The notes beneath the pieces are model-generated. The model saw only the letters and a program-made list of their open reading frames with translations, did no database searches and had not been told where the DNA came from. Made by a program: the position numbers and the translations under genes. Shown here piece after piece: positions 34,720 to 42,970 of a stretch of 64,000 nt of DNA. This stretch comes from Actinomyces oricola (GTDB lineage: Bacteria > Actinomycetota > Actinomycetes > Actinomycetales > Actinomycetaceae), in the NCBI RefSeq assembly GCF_004104015.1, contig NZ_RYFV01000010.1:1-64000 (forward strand), given 5' to 3'. Each line of letters begins with the position of its first letter. The first letter of the stretch is position 1.

Positions 34720-35796
34720 ATGGCATCGACACCGGAGCAGCGGGCGGCGCGTGAGGCGAAGCTCGACGACCTGCACGAGAAGCTGACGGACGCGGTTGAG
34801 CAGCTCGTCTCCGGCGACGACTGGCGCAACGCGCTCGCATTCGCGGCGAGGTTCCGTTCGCGCTCGTTCAACAACACGCTGTTGATCTGGGTACAGCACC
34901 AGGTCGCGTTCGAGGCCGGTCGTGTGCCCGAGCCGTTCCCCACTCTCGTCGCGGGGTATCGGCAGTGGCAGGCGCTGGGGCGTCAGGTGATGAAAGGCCA
35001 GCCCGGCTACATGATCTTCGCTCCGGTCACGGGCAGGTTCGCCACCTCTACGCCGTCGGATTCTGGTTCGTGGCGGCGGCTGGGGCCGCGGGCGAAACCG
35101 AAGCCCGGTGAGGTGGTGCGCTCCCGCATGGTCGGCGCCCGACCGGCGTACGTGTGGGACGTCTCCCAGACCGACGGCGAACCCCTCCCCACCACACCTG
35201 CGCCGGTGCTGTTGGAGGGCGAAGCCCCCGCTGGGCTCTGGGACGGGCTCACCGGGCAGATACAGGCAGCAGGGTTCGAGGTCGTCTCCGTGCCGGACGA
35301 GATGGCGATCATGGGCGCGAACGGCATCACCGACTACGAAGCGCGCACGGTGTCGGTGCGGGAGAACATGTCTCCTGCTGCGCGAGTGAAGACGCTGGCG
35401 CACGAGCTTGCGCATGTGCGGATGCACGACCCCGACGACGTGGAGGCGCGGCAGCATCGCGGTATCCGCGAGGTCGAAGCCGAGTCCGTCGCCCTGATGA
35501 TCGGTGCAGCGCACGGCATGACGACCGACGGCTACACGATCCCGTACGTCTCGACCTGGGCCGCCCGCGCCAATGACAAAGAGCCTGCCCAGATCGTGCA
35601 GGCCACCGGCGAACGGGCGCGTAAGACGGCGCTGGCGATCCTCGACCAGCTCGACACCCCGCAGCTCGGTGACGGCACCCCACCCGGCCTCGAACGCGAC
35701 ACCCCAACGACGGAGAAGCCGACCCGCACGTCCTCTCGGCAGGTTGAGCCTGACCGTCCACATTCCGCGCCAGCGCTGGCAGGGCGGGGGCTGTGA
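34720..35796 (+). CDS. ArdC-like antirestriction protein with zinc-peptidase domain
   Basis: The 358-residue product has an ArdC-type N-terminal ssDNA-binding domain (about 15-140): LHEKLTDAVEQLVSGDDW, FAARFRSRSFNNTLLIW and WQALGRQVMKGQPGYMIFAPV. A peptidase domain follows with VKTLAHELAHVRMH and the helix VEAESVALMIGAAHGM. ArdC-like proteins shield incoming plasmid DNA from restriction and are commonly expressed first during transfer. The ATG at 34720 has GAGAGGAG upstream; the open frame before it reads through the leader hairpins. As the first gene of the transfer operon it fits early expression in the recipient. Its stop overlaps the next start in TGATG. Confidence 0.85.
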   Translation: MASTPEQRAAREAKLDDLHEKLTDAVEQLVSGDDWRNALAFAARFRSRSFNNTLLIWVQHQVAFEAGRVPEPFPTLVAGYRQWQALGRQVMKGQPGYMIFAPVTGRFATSTPSDSGSWRRLGPRAKPKPGEVVRSRMVGARPAYVWDVSQTDGEPLPTTPAPVLLEGEAPAGLWDGLTGQIQAAGFEVVSVPDEMAIMGANGITDYEARTVSVRENMSPAARVKTLAHELAHVRMHDPDDVEARQHRGIREVEAESVALMIGAAHGMTTDGYTIPYVSTWAARANDKEPAQIVQATGERARKTALAILDQLDTPQLGDGTPPGLERDTPTTEKPTRTSSRQVEPDRPHSAPALAGRGL

Positions 35797-36731
35797 TGCC
35801 CGACCCCTTCGACGTTCTCGCCGCACTCATTCGCGTAGACCGGACACCGGACCTCGCCGCGGCGGCGCGCATTCTCGCAGCGGCTGGAGTTCCGGTGTTC
35901 CCATGCGAGCCGGATGGGAAGCGACCGCTCACCCGCCGGGGGTTCGTCGACGCGACCAGCGCGCTCGCGCAAGTTGCCGCGTGGTGGTCGCGCACCCCGG
36001 ACGCGAACATCGGCCTCCCCACCGGCGCGGCGTCGGGTGTCGTCGTGGTGGATGTCGATGTTCACGGCCCTATCGACGGCCGCGCTGCCTGGCGTCGTGC
36101 CTCCGAGGCGGGGCTGGCGGATGGGGCTGCTCTGCTGGTGCGGACCCCGACCGGCGGTGCGCACGCCTACTTCCCAGCCACATCGGGCGCTGAGCAGCGG
36201 TCGTGGCAGGCCGCCAATGCCGGGGTCGATTTCCGGGGCGACGGCGGCTACATCATCGCCCCGCCCTCCCGCCGCACCATCGACGGCACCCTGCGACGCT
36301 ACGAGATCGCCGACATCGCCGCCCACTCCGTCGGACCCGTCGATGCCGCACACCTCCGCGACTTCCTCGACCCCCGACCAACCCCACCGACGCGAAACGA
36401 CGGTGGCACGGTCGCGGTGGACGCCGAACGGCTCGCGGCCTGGGTCGCCGGACGCGGTGAGGGCGATCGAAACCGAGGCCTGTTCTGGGCCGCTTGCCGC
36501 CTCGCCGAGAACGACACCCCACCCGCCGACACGCTCGACGCACTCGGCCCAGCCGCAGCGCAGGCCGGACTCAGCGAGCGCGAGATCACCGCGACCGTGC
36601 GCTCGGCCTACCGCGCCACCCAGCCCGCACCCGAGGCCAACCCCTCGGCCAATGCGTGGCGCGGGGCTGATCGCTGGTGCAGCCGCTCCGCAACATCGCC
36701 AGTGGCCTCACCGGGGAGGGGCAGCCTGTGA
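35796..36731 (+). CDS. Primase-polymerase (prim-pol) domain protein
   Basis: The product is about 311 residues. It has the archaeo-eukaryotic prim-pol fold of mobile elements: AARILAAAGVPVFPCEPDGKRPL, then the metal-binding VVVVDVDVHGP (near residue 80), VRTPTGGAHAYF and FRGDGGYIIAPPSR. A helical C-terminal part follows (RNRGLFWAACRLAEND, LSEREITATVRSAYRATQPAP). Such proteins prime or copy the transferred single strand. The start is the ATG at 35796, or the GTG 3 bp before; both overlap the previous stop codon. The stop overlaps the next start in GTGA, so the row is translationally coupled. Confidence 0.87.
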   Translation: MPDPFDVLAALIRVDRTPDLAAAARILAAAGVPVFPCEPDGKRPLTRRGFVDATSALAQVAAWWSRTPDANIGLPTGAASGVVVVDVDVHGPIDGRAAWRRASEAGLADGAALLVRTPTGGAHAYFPATSGAEQRSWQAANAGVDFRGDGGYIIAPPSRRTIDGTLRRYEIADIAAHSVGPVDAAHLRDFLDPRPTPPTRNDGGTVAVDAERLAAWVAGRGEGDRNRGLFWAACRLAENDTPPADTLDALGPAAAQAGLSEREITATVRSAYRATQPAPEANPSANAWRGADRWCSRSATSPVASPGRGSL

Positions 36732-37462
36732 CGAACAAGACGAGTCCGCGCCGTTGGGCAGCGGGGACGGCGGTGGCGGGGACGGTGTTCATCGCCGCCG
36801 GGGCGTTCTGGCTGTCGTTCACCTCGCTGGCCGATCTCGCTGCGCGTTCGGGGATCGGGGCGGGGCAAGCTTGGGCGTGGCCGCTGATCGTGGACGGCAT
36901 CATCGTCGTCGCGACCGTCGCCGTCGTCGCTCTCGCCGGGCAACGCTCCGCCTGGTACCCCTGGGCACTCCTGACCGGTGGCGCGCTCGTCTCGGTCACC
37001 GCGAACGCGATCCACGCCGTCGTCGCCGCCGACGCCGACGTGCCCAGCATCCTCGCCGCCTCCGTCGCCGCCGTGCCCCCGGTCGTGCTGCTGGCGATCA
37101 CGCACCTCACCGTCATCCTCACCCGCACCCCAAGCCCCGCGCCGGAACCGGAGACGCCTGGCCGACCTCCGGTTGCCGTGCTCGCTACCGCTTCAGCGGA
37201 CCCAGCGCCGGATGAGCTGGACGCGGTACCCGCGTTACTGGGTGTCCCTGTGCTGGCGTCCGCTCCTGCCGGGCCCGAGTCGCTCGATCCGGCGGATCGT
37301 CGGGCGTTGGGGTGGGAGCTGCGTGAGGCGGGGTGGTCGAACAAGCGGATCGCCCGCGAGCTCGGCGTGCATCCCTCGACCGTGGGCCGCTGGTTCGCCC
37401 CCGCACACCTTCCTACTGACATCACCGAGTCCGCCGACGAGCGGGAGGAGACAACCCCATGA
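36728..37462 (+). CDS. DUF2637 membrane protein with C-terminal HTH
   Basis: The 244-residue protein has four membrane segments in its first 125 residues (AAGTAVAGTVFIAAGAFWLSF, PLIVDGIIVVATVAVVAL, WALLTGGALVSVTANAIHAV and AAVPPVVLLAITHLTVIL). A Pro/Ala linker follows, then an HTH (LGWELREAGWSNKRIARELGVHPSTVGRWF, about 195-225). This is the DUF2637/Spd-like layout of actinobacterial conjugative elements, where related proteins assist plasmid spread. The GTG at 36728 overlaps the prim-pol stop. It is a membrane protein with a DNA-binding tail and may tether the element to the transfer site. Confidence 0.82.
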   Translation: MTNKTSPRRWAAGTAVAGTVFIAAGAFWLSFTSLADLAARSGIGAGQAWAWPLIVDGIIVVATVAVVALAGQRSAWYPWALLTGGALVSVTANAIHAVVAADADVPSILAASVAAVPPVVLLAITHLTVILTRTPSPAPEPETPGRPPVAVLATASADPAPDELDAVPALLGVPVLASAPAGPESLDPADRRALGWELREAGWSNKRIARELGVHPSTVGRWFAPAHLPTDITESADEREETTP

Positions 37463-37884
37463 ACACCGACAACCCGCAGCACACCGACCCCCGCCACGAT
37501 CCGCAGCGCCTCATGACGACCCCAGCCGACGAGGCACTCTCGGTGCCGCGCGAACACCGCGACCCTGCCGTTGAAGCCTCGACAATGCCGGAAGCGGTGC
37601 GCGCGGCTCAGGTCGCCCGCACCGAGAAGCAGCACGCCGCCGTGGTTCGTGGCCGGGGCGTGGAGTGGGTGCGACCGACCGATCTGATGGCGCGGCATTC
37701 GGCGAACATCGCCGGGCGCGGCCTGGACTTCCAAGCCGAGCTCGCCCGCCGCACCCGCACACCCTTGCGGGTCGGGATGCAGGCCGCGCGAAACCGGGCA
37801 CGTCGCCTGCCGCCGATCACGGCGTTCGGGCGGCGCACCGTCACCACCTCGGCCCCGACACGGCCCGGGGTCGGGATGGGATGA
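37459..37884 (+). CDS. Unknown basic protein of the transfer operon
   Basis: I do not recognise this 141-residue protein beyond its occurrence in such operons. The N-terminal half is acidic and polar (NTDNPQHTDPRHDPQR, AVEASTMPEAVRAAQVARTEKQ). The middle has VEWVRPTDLMARHSANIAGRGLDFQAELARRTRTP, and the C-terminus is strongly basic (GMQAARNRARRLPP). There is no membrane segment. Its start overlaps the DUF2637 stop in ATGA. A DNA- or partner-binding role is possible. Confidence 0.65.
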   Translation: MNTDNPQHTDPRHDPQRLMTTPADEALSVPREHRDPAVEASTMPEAVRAAQVARTEKQHAAVVRGRGVEWVRPTDLMARHSANIAGRGLDFQAELARRTRTPLRVGMQAARNRARRLPPITAFGRRTVTTSAPTRPGVGMG

Positions 37885-37971
37885 CAGGTCATGGTCCAGA
37901 CGGCAACCACAGAGGAAGGGGCGCGTTCGTGGGAGCGGGCGCGCACCTACCTGCCAGGAGGTGCCGACACC

Positions 37972-38850
37972 ATGACCACAACCACCAACCCCCACACCGA
38001 GTCCTCGCGTGAGGACTTCACGACCGGCGAGGGCCTGCGGGCTCTGCTGCACCGGCTCCACACAGGTGGTGAGGATGCCTGGGTCAATGATCCAGTCGCG
38101 CGCGATCTGATGGAGTTCGCCGCCGAGAAGTACAAGGCGCTGGCGCGCAAGCACCGCCTCGATACCTGGGAGGCGGTCGCGGCGGCGTTCGACGCGATGC
38201 AGAACCGCTCCACCCTCGAAGCCCGCGATCCATGGGCGATCATCACCCACGCCGTGCGGATCACCTGCATCTACGAAGAACGCGCCCAAGGCCTCCTCTG
38301 CTCCGTGCATCAAGCGCGCCGCTCCCACGTCTCGGCGTTCCACGACCCCGAACGGTTCTCCGACCGCGACACCGCCCTGACCGACTACCACCCCGCCTTC
38401 CACGTCACCGACGACCTGCCCAGCGACACCGAGCCCGATCCGCACGATCTGTTGGGCTCGGCGCAAGCCTGCATGTCAGCCACCTCGGCTGCCGAGGACG
38501 CGATCGCGCTGCTGTGCCTGCTCAACTGGCCTGCTGATGTTGCGCGGGCGTCGGTCGAGCACGTCTGCGGAGCCCTCACCAAAGCCGGAACCCGCCAGTC
38601 CGCCTACGAGGCGCTGCGGCGGGACCGGACCGCCCGCGCGCTCCTCGACCTGCCCCGCCGCACCTGGACCGCGCTGCTGCGGGCGCTGCTCGGGAACCCG
38701 CACCCCGCCTACGCAGCCACCAGCGCGGGGCGCGGGGTACTGCTGCGGCTTCTCCTCGGCGAGACCCTGGAACTGCTGCTACGCGACGACGACCTGATCC
38801 TCGCCCTCGCCATCGCGGCACCCAGAGCCCGGGGCGGTGAGCAGACATGA
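37972..38850 (+). CDS. Unknown helical protein of the transfer operon
   Basis: The 292-residue protein is mainly helical and soluble. Its features are LRALLHRLHTGGEDAWVNDPVARDLMEFAAEKY, WAIITHAVRITCIYEERAQGLLCS, and a second half with IALLCLLNWPADVARASVEHVCGALTKAG, resembling a sigma-factor-like HTH. It ends in a Leu-rich stretch. ORFs like it in other actinobacterial ICEs are unnamed. The ATG at 37972 has CCAGGAGG in front; the open frame before it covers the GCGCACCT motif site. The stop overlaps the ParB-like start in ATGA. Confidence 0.68.
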   Translation: MTTTTNPHTESSREDFTTGEGLRALLHRLHTGGEDAWVNDPVARDLMEFAAEKYKALARKHRLDTWEAVAAAFDAMQNRSTLEARDPWAIITHAVRITCIYEERAQGLLCSVHQARRSHVSAFHDPERFSDRDTALTDYHPAFHVTDDLPSDTEPDPHDLLGSAQACMSATSAAEDAIALLCLLNWPADVARASVEHVCGALTKAGTRQSAYEALRRDRTARALLDLPRRTWTALLRALLGNPHPAYAATSAGRGVLLRLLLGETLELLLRDDDLILALAIAAPRARGGEQT

Positions 38851-39842
38851 CCGACCCGCAGACCGGTATCCAGCTCGACCGGGCCGTCGACTCCCTAATC
38901 GTCGGCAAGCGCCACCGCACCGACCTCGGCGACATCGAAACCCTCGCCGCGTCCATCGACCGCGATGGCCTGCTTCAGCCGTTGACGATCACCATCGACG
39001 GCGTGCTCGTCTGCGGGGCACGACGCTTGGCCGCGATCAAGATGCTCGGCTGGCGCACCGTCAGCGTGTGGGTACGCGGCGGACTATCGGATCGCCTCGG
39101 GAAGCTCCTGGCTGAGCAGGACGACAACATGCTCCACAAGCCCTACAACCAGCTCGAAGCGGCCGGCCTGTATCGCGAGATCAAGGAAGTCATGGCCGAA
39201 GACGCCGCCCGCCGGAAGTCCGCCACCCAGTTCAGCGCCGAGAACCAGCCCAGAAATGACGGTCCCGGAAAATTTCCGGGACCGTCAGGTGCGCTCGGAG
39301 ACGCACGCGAACTGGCAGCGGCGATGATCCCCGGGGGCGGGTCTTACAAGACATTGGAGAAGGTTGGCTACATCGAAGAGATCGCCGCCAACCCCGCCCA
39401 GCCTGAGGCGCTCCGCTCGGAAGCGGCGGCGGCGTTGGAGCGGATCGAGGCAGGCGACGCGGTGCATCCCCTCTACCTGGCGATCCGCGAATCGGCAGAG
39501 GTTGCGCGTGAGGTGCGGGAGGCGACGATGCACGCCCTCGCCGAGGATGCCGTCGCCCGCGCCAACACGATGAAGAAGGGCAAGAAGCCCAAGCCCCGCC
39601 TCAGGCCACTCGTGCCCGACGACGCACCACCGGTGCGGTACCCCGTTCGGGCGTTCGTCCAGACCTGGAGCGAACTCGCAGGCTGGTGGACCCACTACGA
39701 CCTCGACGTGCTCGCCGTCGAACTGACCGATGAACAGTACGAGAACTTCCTCACCGTCGCCGAAGCCACCTCACGCTTCGCCGACGACCTCCGCACCACA
39801 CGCGAGGCACACGGAGCAAAGCCGATCCTGCGCGCACTCTGA
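38847..39842 (+). CDS. ParB-like nuclease/partition domain protein
   Basis: The 331-residue protein has an N-terminal ParB/Sulfiredoxin domain: DSLIVGKRHRTDLGDIETLAASIDRDGLLQPLTITIDG, then VCGARRLAAIKMLGWRTVSVWV. A helical middle resembles phage and ICE ParB-like proteins (LAEQDDNMLHKPYNQLEAAGLY), and a C-terminal domain of about 80 residues follows. There is no ParA gene nearby, so the role may be gene control or DNA processing instead of partition. A 31-bp near-perfect palindrome lies within the coding sequence at 39258-39288, encoding the Gly/Pro-rich DGPGKFPGP stretch. Confidence 0.82.
   Translation: MTDPQTGIQLDRAVDSLIVGKRHRTDLGDIETLAASIDRDGLLQPLTITIDGVLVCGARRLAAIKMLGWRTVSVWVRGGLSDRLGKLLAEQDDNMLHKPYNQLEAAGLYREIKEVMAEDAARRKSATQFSAENQPRNDGPGKFPGPSGALGDARELAAAMIPGGGSYKTLEKVGYIEEIAANPAQPEALRSEAAAALERIEAGDAVHPLYLAIRESAEVAREVREATMHALAEDAVARANTMKKGKKPKPRLRPLVPDDAPPVRYPVRAFVQTWSELAGWWTHYDLDVLAVELTDEQYENFLTVAEATSRFADDLRTTREAHGAKPILRAL
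39258..39288. repeat. 31-bp palindrome inside the ParB-like gene
   Basis: TGACGGTCCCGGAAA and TTTCCGGGACCGTCA are perfect reverse complements separated by one A. The encoded residues are in a variable linker, so the DNA seems selected rather than the protein. It could be a binding site for the ParB-like product or an inserted small palindromic repeat. Confidence 0.8.
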
Positions 39843-39884
39843 GGTCTCACCGCTCTGCCGGTGGCGGGCGTGCACCTGCCAGGC

Positions 39885-40577
39885 ATGAGCCCTGCACCCA
39901 CTGATCCCAAGAGTCGACGCCGACTCGTCGTCCTCATCGCCGCTGGCATCGTCCTGCTGCTCCTGGCCGGGGTCGGCGTCTACGGACTCCTCACCGGACC
40001 CCGTAACCCGAGCACTGACGATCCGCGCCCCGAGCCGTCGCCGACCGTGACCACGCCCCCGTCGCCAGGGCCGTCAACGCCGCCGCGGCCGCAGGTTCCA
40101 TCGGTGCCGCGCTCGACCGATCCGGTCGCCTTCGCCGAAGGCGTCGCCACGACCTTGTTCGCCTGGGATACCACGCTGGGGTTGTGGCCGCTGGACTACA
40201 CCTCGGCGATCCTCGCCGTCGGTGACCCCTCCGGGGACGAGCAAGCGGGCCTGGCCTCCGACATCGCCACCTACCTGCCGAACCGGGACGCCTGGATCAA
40301 ACTACGCCAGTACGCCACCACCCAGCACCTCGTCATCAACACCTCGTTCGTCCCTGACGCGTGGGCCGACGCGGTCGAGCAGGCGCAGCCCGGGCAGATC
40401 GCTCCCGGCACGACCGCGGTCACGATCGAGGGCACCCGCCACCGCTCCGGCGTCTGGAACGGCCAGCCCGTCACCTCCGAGCATCCCGTCTCCTTCACCG
40501 TCTTCGTGGTCTGCGCCCCGACGTACCCGACCTGCCACTTGCTGCGGCTGTCCCAGCTCGACAACCCCCTGCGCTGA
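39885..40577 (+). CDS. Single-pass membrane protein, VirB8/TcpC-like by position
   Basis: The 230-residue protein has a basic N-terminus, one membrane helix (VVLIAAGIVLLLLAGVGVYGLL, about 16-37), a Pro/Thr/Ser-rich linker and a folded C-terminal domain (about 85-230) with FAEGVATTLFAWDT, RDAWIKLRQYATT and HPVSFTVFVVCAP. This layout is that of TcpC/VirB8 proteins of Gram-positive transfer channels, which link the membrane complex to the wall. Primary sequence similarity is not obvious to me, so the assignment rests on topology and position. The start could be the ATG at 39885 or a GTG at 39861. Confidence 0.65.
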   Translation: MSPAPTDPKSRRRLVVLIAAGIVLLLLAGVGVYGLLTGPRNPSTDDPRPEPSPTVTTPPSPGPSTPPRPQVPSVPRSTDPVAFAEGVATTLFAWDTTLGLWPLDYTSAILAVGDPSGDEQAGLASDIATYLPNRDAWIKLRQYATTQHLVINTSFVPDAWADAVEQAQPGQIAPGTTAVTIEGTRHRSGVWNGQPVTSEHPVSFTVFVVCAPTYPTCHLLRLSQLDNPLR

Positions 40578-40586
40578 GGTGCCGCC

Positions 40587-42200
40587 GTGTTCCGCAAAGC
40601 CGCCATCGCAGCCATCGCGCTCATGTTCCTCGCCCCATCCGTCATCCTGCTCGGGATCGGGGCACTGATGAACCCCGCCGCCGCCAACTGCGCCACCACC
40701 ACAGGCGTGGTCAACGTTGGGCCTGTGCCGGATTCGCTGACCGTGACGACGGCGAACGGTGAGACGTTCACGCTGAACCGGCAGCAGCTCACCCATGCAG
40801 CCACGATCATCGCCATCGGCAACAGCACCGACGGCGTGGGCAGGCCGGGGATCAAGGTCGCGCTCATGGCAGCGCTCACCGAGTCCACCCTGCGGATGCT
40901 GTCGAACACCGGCACCTACCCCGAGAGCGCGAACTACCCCAACGACGGCGACGGCTCAGACCATGACTCCCTGGGTCTGTTCCAGATGCGGCCGCAGTCG
41001 GGTTGGGGCACTGTCGCCGAGCTCATGGACCCGACCTATCAGGCGCGGGCGTTCTTCGGCGGGCCGACCGGCCCGAACTATCCGTCGCCGCGTGGTCTGC
41101 TCGACATTCCCGGCTGGCAGCAGATGGACCCCGGCGAAGCTGCCCAAGCCGTCGAGGTCTCTGCCTATCCGGACCGCTACCGCAACTACTCGCCGGTGGC
41201 CGACGCCATCCTCGCCGCCCTCACCACCAGCGGCACGGGTGCGATGCCCGCAGGTGGTCCGGTGGTGTCCTCGTCGCGGGTGGTGTTCCCGCTTCCCGAG
41301 GGGACCTGGGTGGCGACCTCGCCGTTCGGGATGCGCGTGCACCCGATCACCGGCGAGTACAAGCTGCACACCGGCGCGGACTTCGGAGCCGCCGATGGAA
41401 CCTCGATCCTCGCCGCCGCCGACGGAACCGTGGCTGTCGCCGAGTTCACTGGCGGCTACGGCGGACTCATCGTCATCGAGCACACCATCGACGGCCACAA
41501 GATCGCAACCGCGTACGCCCACATGTGGCAGCACGGCATCCACGTAAAGAACGGCGACCAGGTACGGGCAGGGCAGCACATCGGCGACGTTGGGAGCTCG
41601 GGCTACTCGACCGGCGCGCACCTGCACTTCGAGGCCCGCCAAGGCGGCACCAACGGCGACTTCATTGACCCCGCCGCCTGGCTCAACCAGCACGGAGCCG
41701 CAAACCTCCCCGAAGCCACCGTTGGATCGCCAGCCGCGTGCCGTACGGCGGGCACCGCGGGACCGCCCACCGGCGTCGATGGTGACCCCGACCGGCTCGT
41801 CGACGATCCCACCACCGGTGGGAAGATCACCGCCCGGCTGCTGCACCTCTACCAGCAGACCCTCGCGGCGTTCCCTGACACCGGCTGGGGCTGCTACTCA
41901 CCCCGCCCCGGCACCAAGTCCGAGCACCCGCTCGGGCGGGCGTGCGACATCACCTTCGGCAACCGGATCGGCCAGCGACCCAGCCCCGCCCAGCTCGACG
42001 CCGGATGGGCCGTGACGAACTGGATGAAAGACAACGCCGCGATCCTCGGCGTCGAATACCTCATCTGGCAAGGCCAAATCTGGTCCGTCAGTCGCGATGC
42101 CGACGGCTGGAGACCCTACAACGGCGGCGGCATGCACGACCCGAATGACGTGACCGGAGGCCACTGGGACCACCTCCACGTCACCGTGAAAGCAGGGTGA
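40587..42200 (+). CDS. Secreted cell-wall hydrolase with M23 endopeptidase domain (VirB1-like)
   Basis: The 537-residue protein opens peptidoglycan for the transfer channel. It has an N-terminal membrane anchor (AAIAAIALMFLAPSVILLGIGAL). A helical domain resembles lytic transglycosylases of such elements (IKVALMAALTESTLRML, DSLGLFQMRPQSGWG). The M23 domain (about 225-370) has HTGADFG and HLHFEARQ as the metal site. A C-terminal domain ends in GHWDHLHV, as in ARB_07466-type proteins. The GTG at 40587 is 9 bp after the preceding stop. Its own stop overlaps the next start in GTGA. Confidence 0.87.
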   Translation: MFRKAAIAAIALMFLAPSVILLGIGALMNPAAANCATTTGVVNVGPVPDSLTVTTANGETFTLNRQQLTHAATIIAIGNSTDGVGRPGIKVALMAALTESTLRMLSNTGTYPESANYPNDGDGSDHDSLGLFQMRPQSGWGTVAELMDPTYQARAFFGGPTGPNYPSPRGLLDIPGWQQMDPGEAAQAVEVSAYPDRYRNYSPVADAILAALTTSGTGAMPAGGPVVSSSRVVFPLPEGTWVATSPFGMRVHPITGEYKLHTGADFGAADGTSILAAADGTVAVAEFTGGYGGLIVIEHTIDGHKIATAYAHMWQHGIHVKNGDQVRAGQHIGDVGSSGYSTGAHLHFEARQGGTNGDFIDPAAWLNQHGAANLPEATVGSPAACRTAGTAGPPTGVDGDPDRLVDDPTTGGKITARLLHLYQQTLAAFPDTGWGCYSPRPGTKSEHPLGRACDITFGNRIGQRPSPAQLDAGWAVTNWMKDNAAILGVEYLIWQGQIWSVSRDADGWRPYNGGGMHDPNDVTGGHWDHLHVTVKAG

Positions 42201-42472
42201 CCACGATGGGCGTCTTTCCCGACTTCGACAGCCTCGGCGGCATAGGAGACCTCCGAGCCGTCGTCGGCGCACTCCTCACGTTCGTGCTCATCATCGCCGT
42301 GCTCATGCTGATCGTCTCAGCGATCGTGTGGGCCATCGCATCCGCCCACGGCAACTACTCCACCGCAAGCAAAGGCCGCGTCGGAGTCCTCGTCTCGGTC
42401 GGTGCTGCTGCCCTCGCCGGAGCGGGAGTGGCGTGGATGAACTGGCTCATCAACCTCGGCCAACAACTCTGA
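42197..42472 (+). CDS. DUF6112 two-helix membrane protein, first copy
   Basis: The 91-residue protein has two membrane segments: VVGALLTFVLIIAVLMLIVSAIVWAIA and VGVLVSVGAAALAGAGVAWMNWLI. It closely resembles the product of the next gene, so the two are tandem paralogues. Short two-TM proteins at this place, before TrbL, suggest a VirB2/VirB3-like part of the channel; this is inference. The GTG at 42197 overlaps the hydrolase stop, with an ATG 9 bp further in frame as an alternative start. Confidence 0.78.
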   Translation: MTTMGVFPDFDSLGGIGDLRAVVGALLTFVLIIAVLMLIVSAIVWAIASAHGNYSTASKGRVGVLVSVGAAALAGAGVAWMNWLINLGQQL

Positions 42473-42614
42473 TTCGCCGTCTCGACGATGCCCGCGCCCG
42501 CCATGGCGTGGGCATCGCTATCTCTCGGTTCGGGTGTTCCAGCGCACCTGTGGCGTGTACCCCGTCTGTGCATCCGCGCTGGCGGGCCGACCGCCCGCGT
42601 CAAGGAGACCTACC

Positions 42615-42938
42615 GTGTTCGATCTGCTCACCACTACCGTTCTGCCCGCCGTCGGCCTGGTGCCGATGGACATCAACATCGACCCCAACACCAACGGGCT
42701 GCCGGGGATCAACCAGCTGCGCACCATCGTCGGCGCGGTGATGACCATCGGCCTGATCCTCTCCGTCCTCGCGCTGATCGTCTCGGCGATCGTGTGGGGC
42801 TTCGGCGCGAACTCCAGCAACCCGCATCTCGCGTCGCGGGGGAAGATCGGCGTCCTCGTCTCCTGCGGTGCGGCGGTGATCTGCGGCGCGAGCGTGACGC
42901 TCATCAACTTCTTCTGGAACGTCGGCCAGCAAGTCTGA
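42615..42938 (+). CDS. DUF6112 two-helix membrane protein, second copy
   Basis: The 107-residue protein repeats the plan of its neighbour: LRTIVGAVMTIGLILSVLALIVSAIVWGFG and IGVLVSCGAAVICGASVTLINFFW, ending GQQV where the first copy ends GQQL. An N-terminal segment (LLTTTVLPAVGLVPMDINIDPN) is extra. The GTG at 42615 has AAGGAG upstream. The 142-bp gap before it contains a GCGCACCT motif at 42542. The pair could form a hetero-oligomer in the channel. Confidence 0.78.
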   Translation: MFDLLTTTVLPAVGLVPMDINIDPNTNGLPGINQLRTIVGAVMTIGLILSVLALIVSAIVWGFGANSSNPHLASRGKIGVLVSCGAAVICGASVTLINFFWNVGQQV

Positions 42939-42970
42939 CCCGCACCGTCGAGAGGGCTTGGTGGTTCGTA

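Noticed and set aside
36586-38466. 626-codon minus-strand ORF opposite the DUF2637 and following genes
   Set aside because: It is the mirror of several tightly coupled plus-strand genes and has no recognisable domain or ribosome binding site.
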